From: a virus
IMG/VR virus record: IMGVR_UViG_3300021373_002801
Coordinates: 1-64,000 of that record
Length of the DNA: 64,000 nucleotides
Strand: one strand, 5' to 3'
The notes under the pieces were generated by a model. It had not been told where the DNA came from. It made no database searches and saw nothing but the letters and a program-made list of their open reading frames with translations. A program made the position numbers and the translations under genes. Each line of letters opens with the position of its first letter. Within the stretch, counting starts at the first letter, position 1. Positions 8,257 through 18,454 of the stretch are shown in pieces.

Positions 8257-11200
8257 ATGGCAGTTGGTCGCATATCCGGTCCGCTCTTAAAGGCAAATCT
8301 CATTAGAAATGGGATTGATTTAGCTTTTGAGACAGACCTATTATACTTAGATGTTAACAACCAGCGTGTTGGTATCAAAAATAGTTCTCCTCAGCACGAG
8401 TTAGATGTTACAGGAACATCTAGAGTAAATAATCTTACAGTTACAAATCAAGCAACATTAGGCGATGTAGTAGTGCAAGGAAATACTATTTCATCCAATC
8501 AAACCTATTTGAATTTAGGTACACTAGACAATGTTGTTTATCAAAATAAATTAATAATAGATTCTTTAGAGCTAGAAGGTAATGCAATTAGCACGAGAGA
8601 TTCTAACGCAAATTTAGAATTAAGACCAAACGGAACTGGTACTGTTGAAGTACTTGCAAATATGAATGTTGCTGGAAGCCTACACGCTACTGGTAATATT
8701 AGTGCAGACGGTGATATCACAATAGGTGATACTAGTTCAGATACAATTAATTTCAATGCAGAAGTTGCAAGCAATATTGTTCCAGATTCAACAAACACAT
8801 ATCAATTAGGGACAGATCCTGCAGGCGGCGGCAAACAATGGTCTGATATTTGGGTTAATAATTTTAATGCAACATCAGTTTCTGCAACTGCATTAACAGT
8901 TAACGGCATAGATTTAATATTAAAACAAGGCAATATAATTTATGTTGCAGAAAACGGCAACGACACAAACGACGGTGATCATCCTCAAGCACCTTATGCA
9001 ACTATACAAAAAGCATTAAGCGTAGCAACCGGCGGAGACACTGTGCATGTTTATCCTGGAGAATATACAGAAGTGTTTCCTTTGACTGTACCTGTAGGAG
9101 TTACTGTAAAAGGACACAGTATTAGAAGTGTAAATATTTCTCCAACAACTGCTACAAGATACAATGATGCTTTCTTATTGAACGGCGAAAGCACTGTTGA
9201 AGATTTAACTGTAAAAGATTTTTATAGTGGCGGTAACTATTTTACAACCACAAGCTCACTTCCTGGAGGCATAATAGTAAATGTAGGAACAACTGCTCAA
9301 GCACACACATATGTAAGCGGTGGAACAGTAACAGCAGGTGGTACTACTTATACTGTTACCGCACCTACCAACTATAATGAAGCTACAGGTGATTTAGCTA
9401 TTTTCTTTACGCCTGCTGTAGATTTAGGTATAGGCACAGAGGTATTTGTTTCTAACCTAACATTTAGTTGTAATGGAGACAATAGGATATTTCCAGACAA
9501 CGGATATGCATTCCGTTTTGCAACAGATTTTGCAGTTACTACTCGTTCACCTTACATAAGAAACATCACAGTAATCACAGCAGGTTCAACAACTACAGCA
9601 GATGATCCTAGAGGATTTTTATCAGGTGATGCTGGTAAAGGTGCTTATGTAGACGGAGCATATGCTACAGCTGCATCAAGAGAAGCAGCAATGTTGTTCC
9701 ACAGTGTAACTTTTATTACTCCGGGTGTTGATGGACTTGTCGCAACCAACGGTGCTAGAATTGAATGGTTAAACTGTTTTACGTATTTTGCAAACAGAGG
9801 CCTTCATGCGTTTGACAGCAATGCAGGATTAGCATACGACGGAAAAACAAGAATAAGACTTAGTGGAATAACAGGAACTTTTGTTTCTGGTAACACCGTT
9901 ACGTTTACTTCTACAGATGCATCCAGTGTTGTAAATGTTACAGTAGAAAGTGTCGACAATGATATACTTGTCCTAGATGGAAAAAATACTGATTTATTAA
10001 ATTTTGACACTACACCAGCTAGTATATCAAACGGTGGTGGAGCAACTGCAACAACAATTGAAAATGTAGATATTAGAGATTTTGGTGCAGAAGTAAGAAT
10101 GATTGGATCAGCTAATGTTTACGGTAACTATGGTTTGTATGGCGACGGCGAAGGGGTATTAGTTTATGCAATAGGACAAAACTTAGCATACATAGGTAAT
10201 GGTAAAGAAGTTACAAACGATACCGGTAGTGTTGTACAAGCAAACGAAGTTGTAGAACTTAATGGCGCACAAATTAGATACAGCTCAGTTGACCACAAAG
10301 GTGATTTTAGAGTTGGTGATTTATTTCATGTTAATCAAGAAAACGGTTCTGTAGACTTTGCTGTATCTTCATTAAACATAACACTTACTGACGGTGTTAC
10401 ATTTACTAACGGTGGTGATACAACATTTATTAATGGTTCTAGAATTGATACCGGAAACATTAGAATAAGCGGTAATACAATCGAAAGCACAGCAGGAGCA
10501 CTTAATTTTGTAAGTGCAACAGACCAAATTAATTTAGAAAATAATGTAAGTGTAACTGGTAATATTGATGTTACCGGCGATGTAACAATTGGTGGAAATA
10601 TTACACTCGGCGACAGCGGCGATGATAATTTACAAATTGTTGCAGGAATAGCAAGTGATCTACGTCCTAATGTTACAAGCACCCATAGCTTAGGTACAAG
10701 CACTAACACATGGGCAAACTTGCACGTAGATGAAATGTTTATTGATGATATAATTGTAAACACAAACTATATTACAACAACAAATTCAAATGCAAACTTA
10801 GAACTAAGAGCAAACGGTACCGGCAAAGTTCTAATACCTACAAATGATTTACAAATTGATAATAATATAAAAGTAGACGGCACAGCAACTTTAGCTAATA
10901 CAAGCATTACAGGCACAGTGACATTAGTAGGCGGTCATACACAAACTGGTAATACAGATATCAGCGGTGACGTAACAGTTACTCAAGATTTAACTGTAGG
11001 AGCAGCGGCACAATTTGAAGAAATTAAAATTGATGATAATATTATTACTACAACAAGTAGTAATGCTGATTTAGAACTACGTGCAAACGGTACAGGAAAT
11101 ATATTGATTCCTAATAATAATGTTACAATCAGTAATGACTTACAAATTTTAGGAACTACTAGTTTTGTAGATTTAACATCTACAGGGACTATAACTTCAT

Positions 11201-12060
11201 CACAATTTAGTACAGGTGATATTGTTATTAGAGAAAACTTTATTACTACTACAAATAGTAACAGTAATTTAGAACTAAGAGCCGCAGGTACAGGAAAAAT
11301 TGCAGTTGATGATTTGACATTTGACTCAAGTACTATTGCCAGTTCAGCTGATATTACTCTTACTCCTACTGATGGAGTTGTTACAATTAATGCAACTGGC
11401 GCTATAAATCTACCATCAGGTACAACAGCAGAACGTCCAACACCAGTAGCAGGACAATTTAGGTTCAACAGCGAACTTGCGAGATTTGAAGGATACGATG
11501 GATCAAATTGGATAAAACTAGATGGATTGCAAGATTTAGATGGCAATACAAAAATTACAGCTGAGCTAACTCCGGGAGCTAACGATAACAAAATTAGATT
11601 TTATATCAACGGAAGTATTGTAGCAGATATAGATGCAAGTAGATTTAACACAAATAGAGTAACCGTAGATGACATAGAGATAGACGGTAATCGGATAAGT
11701 AGTATTACTACTAACACAGATTTAAACTTCGTTGCTAATGGCACAGGACAGGTTAAATTTGAAAACTTGGGTGTTACTGATAGCACTATAAAAAATACCG
11801 TAGCTGATGCTGTAACAGTGTTCGAAAATACAGGCGACGGATATGTGAAGTTTGATGGATCTCAAGGTGTAGTGCTACCTGTAGGCGGAAACGCTACTCG
11901 TCCGACAGGAGAAACTGGAATGATAAGGTTTAATACTGATGATTCTAGAGTTGAACTATACGACGGAACAACTTGGGTAAGTGTTGCAGGTGCTAGTGGC
12001 GGTATTTCTTTTGCTCAAGCAGAAGAAATTGCAATAGAGAAAGTATTAATTTTTGGATAG
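8257..12060 (+). CDS. Giant fibre protein with beta-helix and ELRANGTG repeats (1267 aa)
   Basis: Paralogue of the proteins at 4528 and 54423. The N-terminus (GRISGPLLKANLIRNGIDLAF, then LLYLDVNNQRVGI) probably attaches the fibre. Residues about 225-690 form a pectin-lyase-like beta-helix beginning IIYVAENGNDTNDGDHP and ending with DHKGDFRVGDLFHV; this block is nearly identical to that of the 54423 protein. Residues about 770-1120 hold LELRANGTG-type repeats (five copies in the whole protein), which are trimeric-fibre-like beta repeats. The end carries a TAERPTPVAGQFRFNSELARFEGY module and a final helix. It leads a four-gene operon (8257, 12065, 12394, 12843) that is duplicated at 54423-64000. 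Probably a long tail fibre subunit. Confidence 0.8.
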   Translation: MAVGRISGPLLKANLIRNGIDLAFETDLLYLDVNNQRVGIKNSSPQHELDVTGTSRVNNLTVTNQATLGDVVVQGNTISSNQTYLNLGTLDNVVYQNKLIIDSLELEGNAISTRDSNANLELRPNGTGTVEVLANMNVAGSLHATGNISADGDITIGDTSSDTINFNAEVASNIVPDSTNTYQLGTDPAGGGKQWSDIWVNNFNATSVSATALTVNGIDLILKQGNIIYVAENGNDTNDGDHPQAPYATIQKALSVATGGDTVHVYPGEYTEVFPLTVPVGVTVKGHSIRSVNISPTTATRYNDAFLLNGESTVEDLTVKDFYSGGNYFTTTSSLPGGIIVNVGTTAQAHTYVSGGTVTAGGTTYTVTAPTNYNEATGDLAIFFTPAVDLGIGTEVFVSNLTFSCNGDNRIFPDNGYAFRFATDFAVTTRSPYIRNITVITAGSTTTADDPRGFLSGDAGKGAYVDGAYATAASREAAMLFHSVTFITPGVDGLVATNGARIEWLNCFTYFANRGLHAFDSNAGLAYDGKTRIRLSGITGTFVSGNTVTFTSTDASSVVNVTVESVDNDILVLDGKNTDLLNFDTTPASISNGGGATATTIENVDIRDFGAEVRMIGSANVYGNYGLYGDGEGVLVYAIGQNLAYIGNGKEVTNDTGSVVQANEVVELNGAQIRYSSVDHKGDFRVGDLFHVNQENGSVDFAVSSLNITLTDGVTFTNGGDTTFINGSRIDTGNIRISGNTIESTAGALNFVSATDQINLENNVSVTGNIDVTGDVTIGGNITLGDSGDDNLQIVAGIASDLRPNVTSTHSLGTSTNTWANLHVDEMFIDDIIVNTNYITTTNSNANLELRANGTGKVLIPTNDLQIDNNIKVDGTATLANTSITGTVTLVGGHTQTGNTDISGDVTVTQDLTVGAAAQFEEIKIDDNIITTTSSNADLELRANGTGNILIPNNNVTISNDLQILGTTSFVDLTSTGTITSSQFSTGDIVIRENFITTTNSNSNLELRAAGTGKIAVDDLTFDSSTIASSADITLTPTDGVVTINATGAINLPSGTTAERPTPVAGQFRFNSELARFEGYDGSNWIKLDGLQDLDGNTKITAELTPGANDNKIRFYINGSIVADIDASRFNTNRVTVDDIEIDGNRISSITTNTDLNFVANGTGQVKFENLGVTDSTIKNTVADAVTVFENTGDGYVKFDGSQGVVLPVGGNATRPTGETGMIRFNTDDSRVELYDGTTWVSVAGASGGISFAQAEEIAIEKVLIFG

Positions 12061-12064
12061 ATAA

Positions 12065-12394
12065 ATGGCAACAATATTAAAAAATACAGTAATAAAAAAT
12101 TGTGGGACAGTGCCTGTTTTAATTTATGAAACATTGCCTACTACAAGAGTAACAATTTTAGGTTTAAGTTTTACTAACCTAACAGATCAATTTATCTATT
12201 GCGATGTATTAATTAAAGACGACACAAGTGTAACAGGATATTATTTAAAAGACAGCATATTACCAGCAGGAACAAGTTTACGTGCAGTAAGTACAGGTGA
12301 AAAATTAGTTTTAGCACCTAGCAATCAATTACTTGTTAGATCAAGTGTAGATGATTCAGTTGATGTAATAGTTAGCTACGTGGAGATTACATAA
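12065..12394 (+). CDS. Small beta-rich virion protein, fibre operon gene 2 (109 aa)
   Basis: A 109-aa protein with a close paralogue at 60192 in the same position of the duplicated operon (ATxxKNxVxxNxGxVPVxxYET at the start, SSVDDSVDVIVSYVEI at the end). It probably forms a single compact beta domain. It lies between the giant fibre and the giant carbohydrate-binding-type protein, suggesting it joins or caps fibre parts. Its stop overlaps the start of the next gene (TAATG). No catalytic motif is seen. Confidence 0.65.
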   Translation: MATILKNTVIKNCGTVPVLIYETLPTTRVTILGLSFTNLTDQFIYCDVLIKDDTSVTGYYLKDSILPAGTSLRAVSTGEKLVLAPSNQLLVRSSVDDSVDVIVSYVEIT

Positions 12395-12840
12395 TGACAT
12401 ATTATATAGGAACAAGCCCAACTGATGTTATTGATAGTTTTATAAAACGTTATTTTTACGGAATACGTAGGAACGAAGACGGTGAATTATTTTTAATGAA
12501 ATCAGATCAGTTAGCAGGAGGCGATGAAAATATTGTAGTTGTTAATAATATTGGTATAGCTGAAGAAAACTATTTAGATTTTGAAGAAGGTATCGATTTT
12601 CTAAGCGGTATAGATGAAAATCATGACAAACTTTATGATAATGTACGATATCCTCAATTTAAATGGGACAGTAGATCATTAACATATTTTGTAGATCCTG
12701 TAGACGGACAGTTTATTCAAAGATTGTCACAGGCATATGTATATCCGGATGCAATAAGTAGTCCATCTTACAGCGACGGTGACGATAATTCAGTTTTAAC
12801 AGACCCAACAAGTTATAACCCAGACGGACAAGGATACTAA
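12394..12840 (+). CDS. Conserved fibre operon protein, gene 3 (148 aa)
   Basis: Paralogue of the 124-aa protein at 60521. Shared features are the start (YYIGTSPTDVIDSFIKRYFYGIRRNEDGELF), the acidic stretch ..DFEEGIDFLxGID, and KWDxRxLTYFVDPxDGQFI. This copy has an extra tail of about 24 residues rich in Ser, Asp and Asn; both end in Gly-Tyr. I recognise no family beyond these phages. Coupling to both neighbours and its place in the duplicated operon point to a structural role in the same fibre assembly. Confidence 0.6.
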   Translation: MTYYIGTSPTDVIDSFIKRYFYGIRRNEDGELFLMKSDQLAGGDENIVVVNNIGIAEENYLDFEEGIDFLSGIDENHDKLYDNVRYPQFKWDSRSLTYFVDPVDGQFIQRLSQAYVYPDAISSPSYSDGDDNSVLTDPTSYNPDGQGY

Positions 12841-12842
12841 TT

Positions 12843-15800
12843 ATGGCAGAGTTTTCAATTGATAGATTTAAGTATAACTGGAAGGGTGATTGGACAGCTG
12901 GTGCAGACTATATAAGAGACGATGTTGTTAGAGTAAACGGTAAGTCTTATGTATGTATAGTAACACATACTGCAAGTGCTGCTTTTAGAACAGATCAAGA
13001 AGCAACTGTTCCAGGATCAAGTCCACCAATTCCGCAACCTCGTTGGATTGTAATGACCAGCGGTAGATCTTTTGTAGGAAACTGGACTACTGCAACAGAT
13101 TATAACACAGGTGATATTGTATTATTCCAAGGCTCGTTATATGTGTGTCAAGTAGCACATGCTTCTACAGATTTTCATACTGATGCTGAAAATGTTGATC
13201 AAAGTGTAAGTTCTACTACTGATAAATGGGTAATAATTGCAGTAGGTACAAAATATTTAATAGATTGGAGCAGTGGCACAAGTTACGGATTGAACGCAAT
13301 AGTAAAATATGGCGGCATAGCATACAAGAGTATCAAGGCGCATCTAAGCACAGATAATTTTGGTGATGATACGAAAAATTGGGAGCAATTTTACAACGGG
13401 TACGAGTATAAAGGAGCTTGGGACACTACAACAGATTACAAAGTGAATGACCTTGTTAAGTACGGACCTTCTATTTTTACATGTAATGAAGCACATACTT
13501 CAGGAGATACAGAATTAGACGACACAAAATTTTCAATTACATTTCCTGGAAGCCAATATGATAATGATTGGAATTCAACAACACCTTATAACCAAGGGGA
13601 TATTGTAAGATATGGCGGTAATCTCTACTATGCTGTAAATAACAACTTAGATAGTAATCCTGGTAAAGTTTTAGTAAGTGATACTGAAGATAGCACGATT
13701 GATTGGATAGTATTAGCACACGGATATAATTTTAGAGGAACATGGGCCGGATATGACACAGGATATAAAACCGGTGATATAGTACAACGTGGAGGACAAC
13801 TGTTTATTGCTGTTAGAGATGTAAGTATAAGTGACGGTGATGGAAGTTCTTTAGATTACTTAGATGAAGAAGTTTGGACAAAACTTATGCCAGGCAAGAT
13901 ATTTGCTGGCCCTTGGAATCCTGGTATAATATATAGCGTAGGTGAAGTTGTAATTATTTACGGTGATAGCTATGTATGTAACCAAGAACACCTATCAGCT
14001 GATAATAACTTTCCGGGCGATAACGGTAGTGGGTATGTTTATTGGGATTTATTGGTGCAAGCTGGCCAGCCAGGCGGATTATTATATGCTGGAGACCTTT
14101 TAACATATGGAATAAGTAGGAATTTAGGTGTCGGTGCAGTGGGCGATGGATCAACTGTAGGTGATACTAGGTTAGCAATAGGTAAAACAGGCCAAGTTTT
14201 AAGTATAACAGACGAGTTGGAAGCCTATTGGAGGAATACAATAACTGATACAGACACTATATTTGTAGGAAGGCACGGAGTTGATACTACAGGATACGGA
14301 ATTTCAAAAGAAAAGCCTTTTAGAACTGTTAGATATGCTGCACAGTATATAGAAGATAATTTTACACCACTAAAACCTACAAAAATATCAGTGGCTACAG
14401 GTAGATTTGAAGAAGTAGGTCCTATAACTGTTCCTGCAGGTTGTGCCGTAGTAGGTGACGAACTCAGAGCTACTACTATTATTGCATCTGGACCTAAAAC
14501 AGCGTATTCAGGAACTTATATTACTGAACATTTTGCTGCAATCGACCATCTTACAACAATTATTTTTAATGTATTATCTGGAATTGCTGTAACACCGTTT
14601 GAAGGTAACACTGTGCAACAAAATTTAAAAACACCTCCAACAGATCTTGAGGCTGTAAACCTTTATGTTAATTTAATAGATGATTATAAAAATTATATAA
14701 ATTTTAGAATTGCATCTGGTGAAACTGATCCTGAAATTACAGGCAGTAACACACTTAACAGTGTAGAAAGAGTGAATGCTGGTACTGCAATTGAATTAAA
14801 CAAAGATTTTTTAGCGGCAGAAGCGTATGCATTTTTGGTTGGTACTTATCCAGAAAATACATACGACGAAGTACAAGTAAAACAAGATATACTTTACTAC
14901 TTACGTGGTACAAAAAGAGATGTACAATACGATGGCAATTACGCAATATGTTTTGCTGCTAGATATATAGCTAATAGTTTTACAGGATCACAAAATGACG
15001 ATTTATTTTGGATGCGTGATACTACAGGATTAAGAAATTGTACAACTGATGGATTAACCGGAACGCTTAATCCTCCAGGAGTTTTTGCACAATATCAAAG
15101 ACCAACAGGTGGTTCATTAGTTGCTCTAGATCCAGGATGGGGACCAGCAGACAATAGAACATGGATTGTAAACAGATCACCATACTTACAAGGAGTTACA
15201 AATCTAGGAACAGCATGTGTAGGACAAAAAATTGACGGCGCATTGCACAATGGTGGCAATCGCTCAATGGTATCAAACGATTTTACACAAGTGTTAAGTG
15301 ATGGAATTGGTGCTTGGGTGTTAAATAACGCAAGAGCAGAGCTAGTTTCGGTATTTACATACTATTGTCAAGTAGGATACTTAGCCGAAACAGGCGGAAT
15401 TATACGTGCTACTAACGGAAATAATTCATATGGAACATTCGGCGCTGTGGCAGAAGGCAATAATCCAAATGAAGTACCACAGTCTACAACAGTTAACAAT
15501 CAACAAAACGAAGCTCAAGTAAAAAGTGCTATTGCTGGCGGAACTACAGATCAAATTTTAATATATGAATATACACACTGTGGCGAAGAATATAATACAG
15601 CTAGTTCAGACATTGTTGGTGCAGGCGCAGATGCTAAAGTTGAATTTTCAGACTTTAGAGATGGTGGACTATACGAAGCCAGGTTAATTAATACCACTGG
15701 ATCTGGTAGTGAAGGCGGCTCTAATTATCTTATTAGACAAAATTCAGCACAGGTTACTATTCCAGCAACGGATAGTATAATACTTAACACTAACGAAGAA

Positions 15801-18428
15801 ACACAATTTGATACAGAAATCTTAGGAATGAGACTTCTTATTATTCAAGGCACAGGGGTTGGACAGTACGGGTATGTAGCAGCGTACGATACTAATACAA
15901 AAATTTGTACAGTCAGGAAAGAAAGCACAAACGAATTAGGATGGGATCATGTTATTCCTGGTTGGCCTATAGAAGCAAACTTAGATAGTACAACTACTTA
16001 CAGGATTGAACCAAGAGTAGCAACGACACACCCAGGTTTTTCAGCAACTTATGCAAATCTACCTCAATCAAGAGAAATTTTTGATAGTCAATTTGGCGAT
16101 TTAACAGCATTTTATTTTGATATTGCCATACCAGACGGAAGTGCAGGAGTTCAAGATACTGTTGCAGTGCCGGCGGTATTTAATGTTACAAGAAACGGTG
16201 AAACATATGTTGCCAACATAACAAATCCTGGTGCAGGTTATGCTGTTGGTGATGTATTAACAGTAGCAGGTACAACCTTTGGCGGCACAACACCAGCAAA
16301 CGATCTAATAATAACTGTTACAGAAACAACTCAAGATAGTTCGAATACAATAACAGATTTTACAGTAAGCGGTACAGCAAGATCGGGCAGATATGTTGCT
16401 ATAGCCTCACCAAACTTTGCTATTTACAGTGATGACGGTGTAAGTTGGAACGAAAGTAATTTGTCTAGTGTTAAAACTTATAGTAGACTAGTAGCTGGTA
16501 ACAATAGATTTTTAGCATTAGCTAAAGGCGGAACAGGCTATAGCTTTAGTTATGATGGCCAAAACTGGGTTGACAGAACATTACCAGCAAGTGCAGACTG
16601 GATAGCAGGAGTATACGGCACACCTCCAGGTGTTTCAGGTAGATTTGTTGTTATTGCAGAAAATAGTCAAACAGCAGCGTACAGCACAGATGGTCTGAAT
16701 TGGCAATCAACAACATTACCAGTAGGCGATGACAGTTCGGGAGATCAGTGGCAGGGTATTGCTTACGGACAAGATAGATATGTGGTTATTACAGGTTCTC
16801 AAACAAAAGATGTTGCATACTCACAAGACGGTATAACTTGGTTTAGGTACGACAATGTCTTACCAGCAGGAGATTATACTTGGTTAAATTTAGTCTACGG
16901 TAATAATAGATTTTTAGCATTTGCTTCAAATGGAGAAGTGGCATATAGTGTAGATAGGGGAGCTACTTGGTACTTAGGTACTCCAGCGCCATCATTAGAT
17001 GGATCAACAACGATGGCCTGGCGTGATATAAAATATGGCCAAGGTGTATTCTTAGCAGTGTGCGACACTGGAGGTAAAGAATTTGGAGACCCTACCGGAG
17101 CAACAGTAGGACCTACTACTTATTTGGCAACATCAGAAGATGGTATCAAATGGTATGAAAGAGAAGTACTTTGGCCGCACTATTGGAAAACAGTTATGTT
17201 TAGCAGATTAGGAGATGAGCCTCATTTCTTAATGTTAGCCGATAATAACACAACAAACGCTGTTGCTAAAATAAAAACAGGAGCTCAAGCTAAAGTTAGA
17301 GCAGATATAACAGCAAGATCATTTACTGCTTTCAAGATATGGGATCCAGGCAGCGGATATACAGATAGCAATTTACCAGTGCTTACAATAACCGACACTG
17401 CATTTGTGACAGAAGTAGAGTATGAAAGTCGAATAGGTAATAAAGTTTTAGCACAACCTGACTTTGTTAATAGAGGTTCGGGATATAGAACTAGTACAAG
17501 TACAATTACTATTACAGGTGATGGTTATGCAGACATCGTTGAACAAGGAGCGTTCCTTGTACTAAAGGGTGTTGATCCTACTCTACCTGGACCAGGAGTA
17601 CAAATTAGAATTACAGGTATTTTAGACGAAACAACAGCAGATCCTGAAGACTTAAAGTTATTTGTAGGAGTTTCCGCAACTGATTTAGGCGATGATGGTA
17701 CAGGAAATAATACACGCAATGTAAGATTTCAAATAACACCAACATTAAAAAATGAATACAATCTTGCACACGGCACAACTGCTACATTGTCGCAAGAATA
17801 TAGTCAGTGTAGAATTTCAGGACACGATTTCTTAGACATAGGTACAGGAAATTTCCTACAAACAAACTATCCTGAATTATATGCAGGTGGAGCATACTTT
17901 ACAAGTGCTCCGGAAAATGAAGTTTTAGAAGTTTCAGGAGGTAGAGTGTTCTATGTATCAACTGACCAAGATGGTAACTTTAGAGCAGGTGAATTATTTG
18001 GAGTAAACCAAGCAACAGGTGTTGTAACTATCAGTGCTGAATTTTTTGATTTAGACGGTCTTAGTGAATTATCATTAGGTGGAGTTAGACTTGGTGGTAC
18101 TGGTGCAGTAGTAAACGAATTTAGTACCGATCCAACTTTTAGTGCAGACAGTAATAATATTATTCCTACACAAAAAGCCATTGCTACATTCTTAGCTGCA
18201 CAGTTATCAGTTGGCGGTTCAGATTTAGAAACTAACAATATTGTTGCTGGTCAAGTTTCAGTAGGATCATCAGAAAATATTATTACAATGACAGGCGGCA
18301 GTTATTTAAACATAAACAGGCCTGTGGTGTTAGCTGGTGCTGACAGCAATGGCAATGCATCAGCATTGCAAGGAACTATATTAAGTCAAATGTTATTTTT
18401 AAGGAATTTCAATGACACAGTACAATAA
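12843..18428 (+). CDS. Giant multidomain adhesin: carbohydrate-binding-like repeats, beta-helix, Asp-box repeats (1861 aa)
   Basis: Residues 1-420 hold seven repeats of about 55 aa of the CBM5/12 kind (W..W....Y..GDIV.YGG..Y.C...H), usual in chitin- or cellulose-binding domains. Residues about 470-1000 form a beta-helix (IFVGRHGVDTTGYG start, FEEVGPITVPAGCAVVGDEL, and the HNGGNRSMVSNDFTQVLSDG block near 800). Residues about 1195-1440 hold some six Asp-box repeats (YSDDGVSW, YSTDGLNW, YSQDGITW and similar), the mark of sialidase-like beta-propellers. The C-terminal part carries GHDFLDIGTGNF and DQDGNFRAGELF blocks and a final TQKAIATFL segment. Probably a receptor-binding tail component contacting surface glycans. 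No sialidase active-site set is evident. Confidence 0.75.
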   Translation: MAEFSIDRFKYNWKGDWTAGADYIRDDVVRVNGKSYVCIVTHTASAAFRTDQEATVPGSSPPIPQPRWIVMTSGRSFVGNWTTATDYNTGDIVLFQGSLYVCQVAHASTDFHTDAENVDQSVSSTTDKWVIIAVGTKYLIDWSSGTSYGLNAIVKYGGIAYKSIKAHLSTDNFGDDTKNWEQFYNGYEYKGAWDTTTDYKVNDLVKYGPSIFTCNEAHTSGDTELDDTKFSITFPGSQYDNDWNSTTPYNQGDIVRYGGNLYYAVNNNLDSNPGKVLVSDTEDSTIDWIVLAHGYNFRGTWAGYDTGYKTGDIVQRGGQLFIAVRDVSISDGDGSSLDYLDEEVWTKLMPGKIFAGPWNPGIIYSVGEVVIIYGDSYVCNQEHLSADNNFPGDNGSGYVYWDLLVQAGQPGGLLYAGDLLTYGISRNLGVGAVGDGSTVGDTRLAIGKTGQVLSITDELEAYWRNTITDTDTIFVGRHGVDTTGYGISKEKPFRTVRYAAQYIEDNFTPLKPTKISVATGRFEEVGPITVPAGCAVVGDELRATTIIASGPKTAYSGTYITEHFAAIDHLTTIIFNVLSGIAVTPFEGNTVQQNLKTPPTDLEAVNLYVNLIDDYKNYINFRIASGETDPEITGSNTLNSVERVNAGTAIELNKDFLAAEAYAFLVGTYPENTYDEVQVKQDILYYLRGTKRDVQYDGNYAICFAARYIANSFTGSQNDDLFWMRDTTGLRNCTTDGLTGTLNPPGVFAQYQRPTGGSLVALDPGWGPADNRTWIVNRSPYLQGVTNLGTACVGQKIDGALHNGGNRSMVSNDFTQVLSDGIGAWVLNNARAELVSVFTYYCQVGYLAETGGIIRATNGNNSYGTFGAVAEGNNPNEVPQSTTVNNQQNEAQVKSAIAGGTTDQILIYEYTHCGEEYNTASSDIVGAGADAKVEFSDFRDGGLYEARLINTTGSGSEGGSNYLIRQNSAQVTIPATDSIILNTNEETQFDTEILGMRLLIIQGTGVGQYGYVAAYDTNTKICTVRKESTNELGWDHVIPGWPIEANLDSTTTYRIEPRVATTHPGFSATYANLPQSREIFDSQFGDLTAFYFDIAIPDGSAGVQDTVAVPAVFNVTRNGETYVANITNPGAGYAVGDVLTVAGTTFGGTTPANDLIITVTETTQDSSNTITDFTVSGTARSGRYVAIASPNFAIYSDDGVSWNESNLSSVKTYSRLVAGNNRFLALAKGGTGYSFSYDGQNWVDRTLPASADWIAGVYGTPPGVSGRFVVIAENSQTAAYSTDGLNWQSTTLPVGDDSSGDQWQGIAYGQDRYVVITGSQTKDVAYSQDGITWFRYDNVLPAGDYTWLNLVYGNNRFLAFASNGEVAYSVDRGATWYLGTPAPSLDGSTTMAWRDIKYGQGVFLAVCDTGGKEFGDPTGATVGPTTYLATSEDGIKWYEREVLWPHYWKTVMFSRLGDEPHFLMLADNNTTNAVAKIKTGAQAKVRADITARSFTAFKIWDPGSGYTDSNLPVLTITDTAFVTEVEYESRIGNKVLAQPDFVNRGSGYRTSTSTITITGDGYADIVEQGAFLVLKGVDPTLPGPGVQIRITGILDETTADPEDLKLFVGVSATDLGDDGTGNNTRNVRFQITPTLKNEYNLAHGTTATLSQEYSQCRISGHDFLDIGTGNFLQTNYPELYAGGAYFTSAPENEVLEVSGGRVFYVSTDQDGNFRAGELFGVNQATGVVTISAEFFDLDGLSELSLGGVRLGGTGAVVNEFSTDPTFSADSNNIIPTQKAIATFLAAQLSVGGSDLETNNIVAGQVSVGSSENIITMTGGSYLNINRPVVLAGADSNGNASALQGTILSQMLFLRNFNDTVQ

Positions 18429-18436
18429 GATAAATA
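18429..18436 (+). promoter_or_regulatory. T4-type late promoter box
   Basis: GATAAATA begins right after the stop codon of the gene ending at 18428 and lies 19 bases before the ATG at 18455, giving a short leader with the ribosome binding site GCGGAG. The flanking AACAT differs from the common ACT. Confidence 0.65.
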
Positions 18437-18454
18437 ACATAGCGGAGCAGATTA

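Noticed and set aside
10983-11591. A 202-codon open frame on the minus strand
   Set aside because: It lies fully opposite the repeat part of the 8257 fibre gene. Its sequence is simply the mirror of LELRANGTG repeats (Ser/Val/Pro-rich), has no ribosome site and recurs wherever those repeats occur, for example at 58604-59059.
12055-12066. GATAAATGG as a late promoter before the 12065 gene
   Set aside because: The last base of the box is G instead of A, and the string includes the start codon itself; the gene is 4 bases after the previous stop and is more likely coupled.
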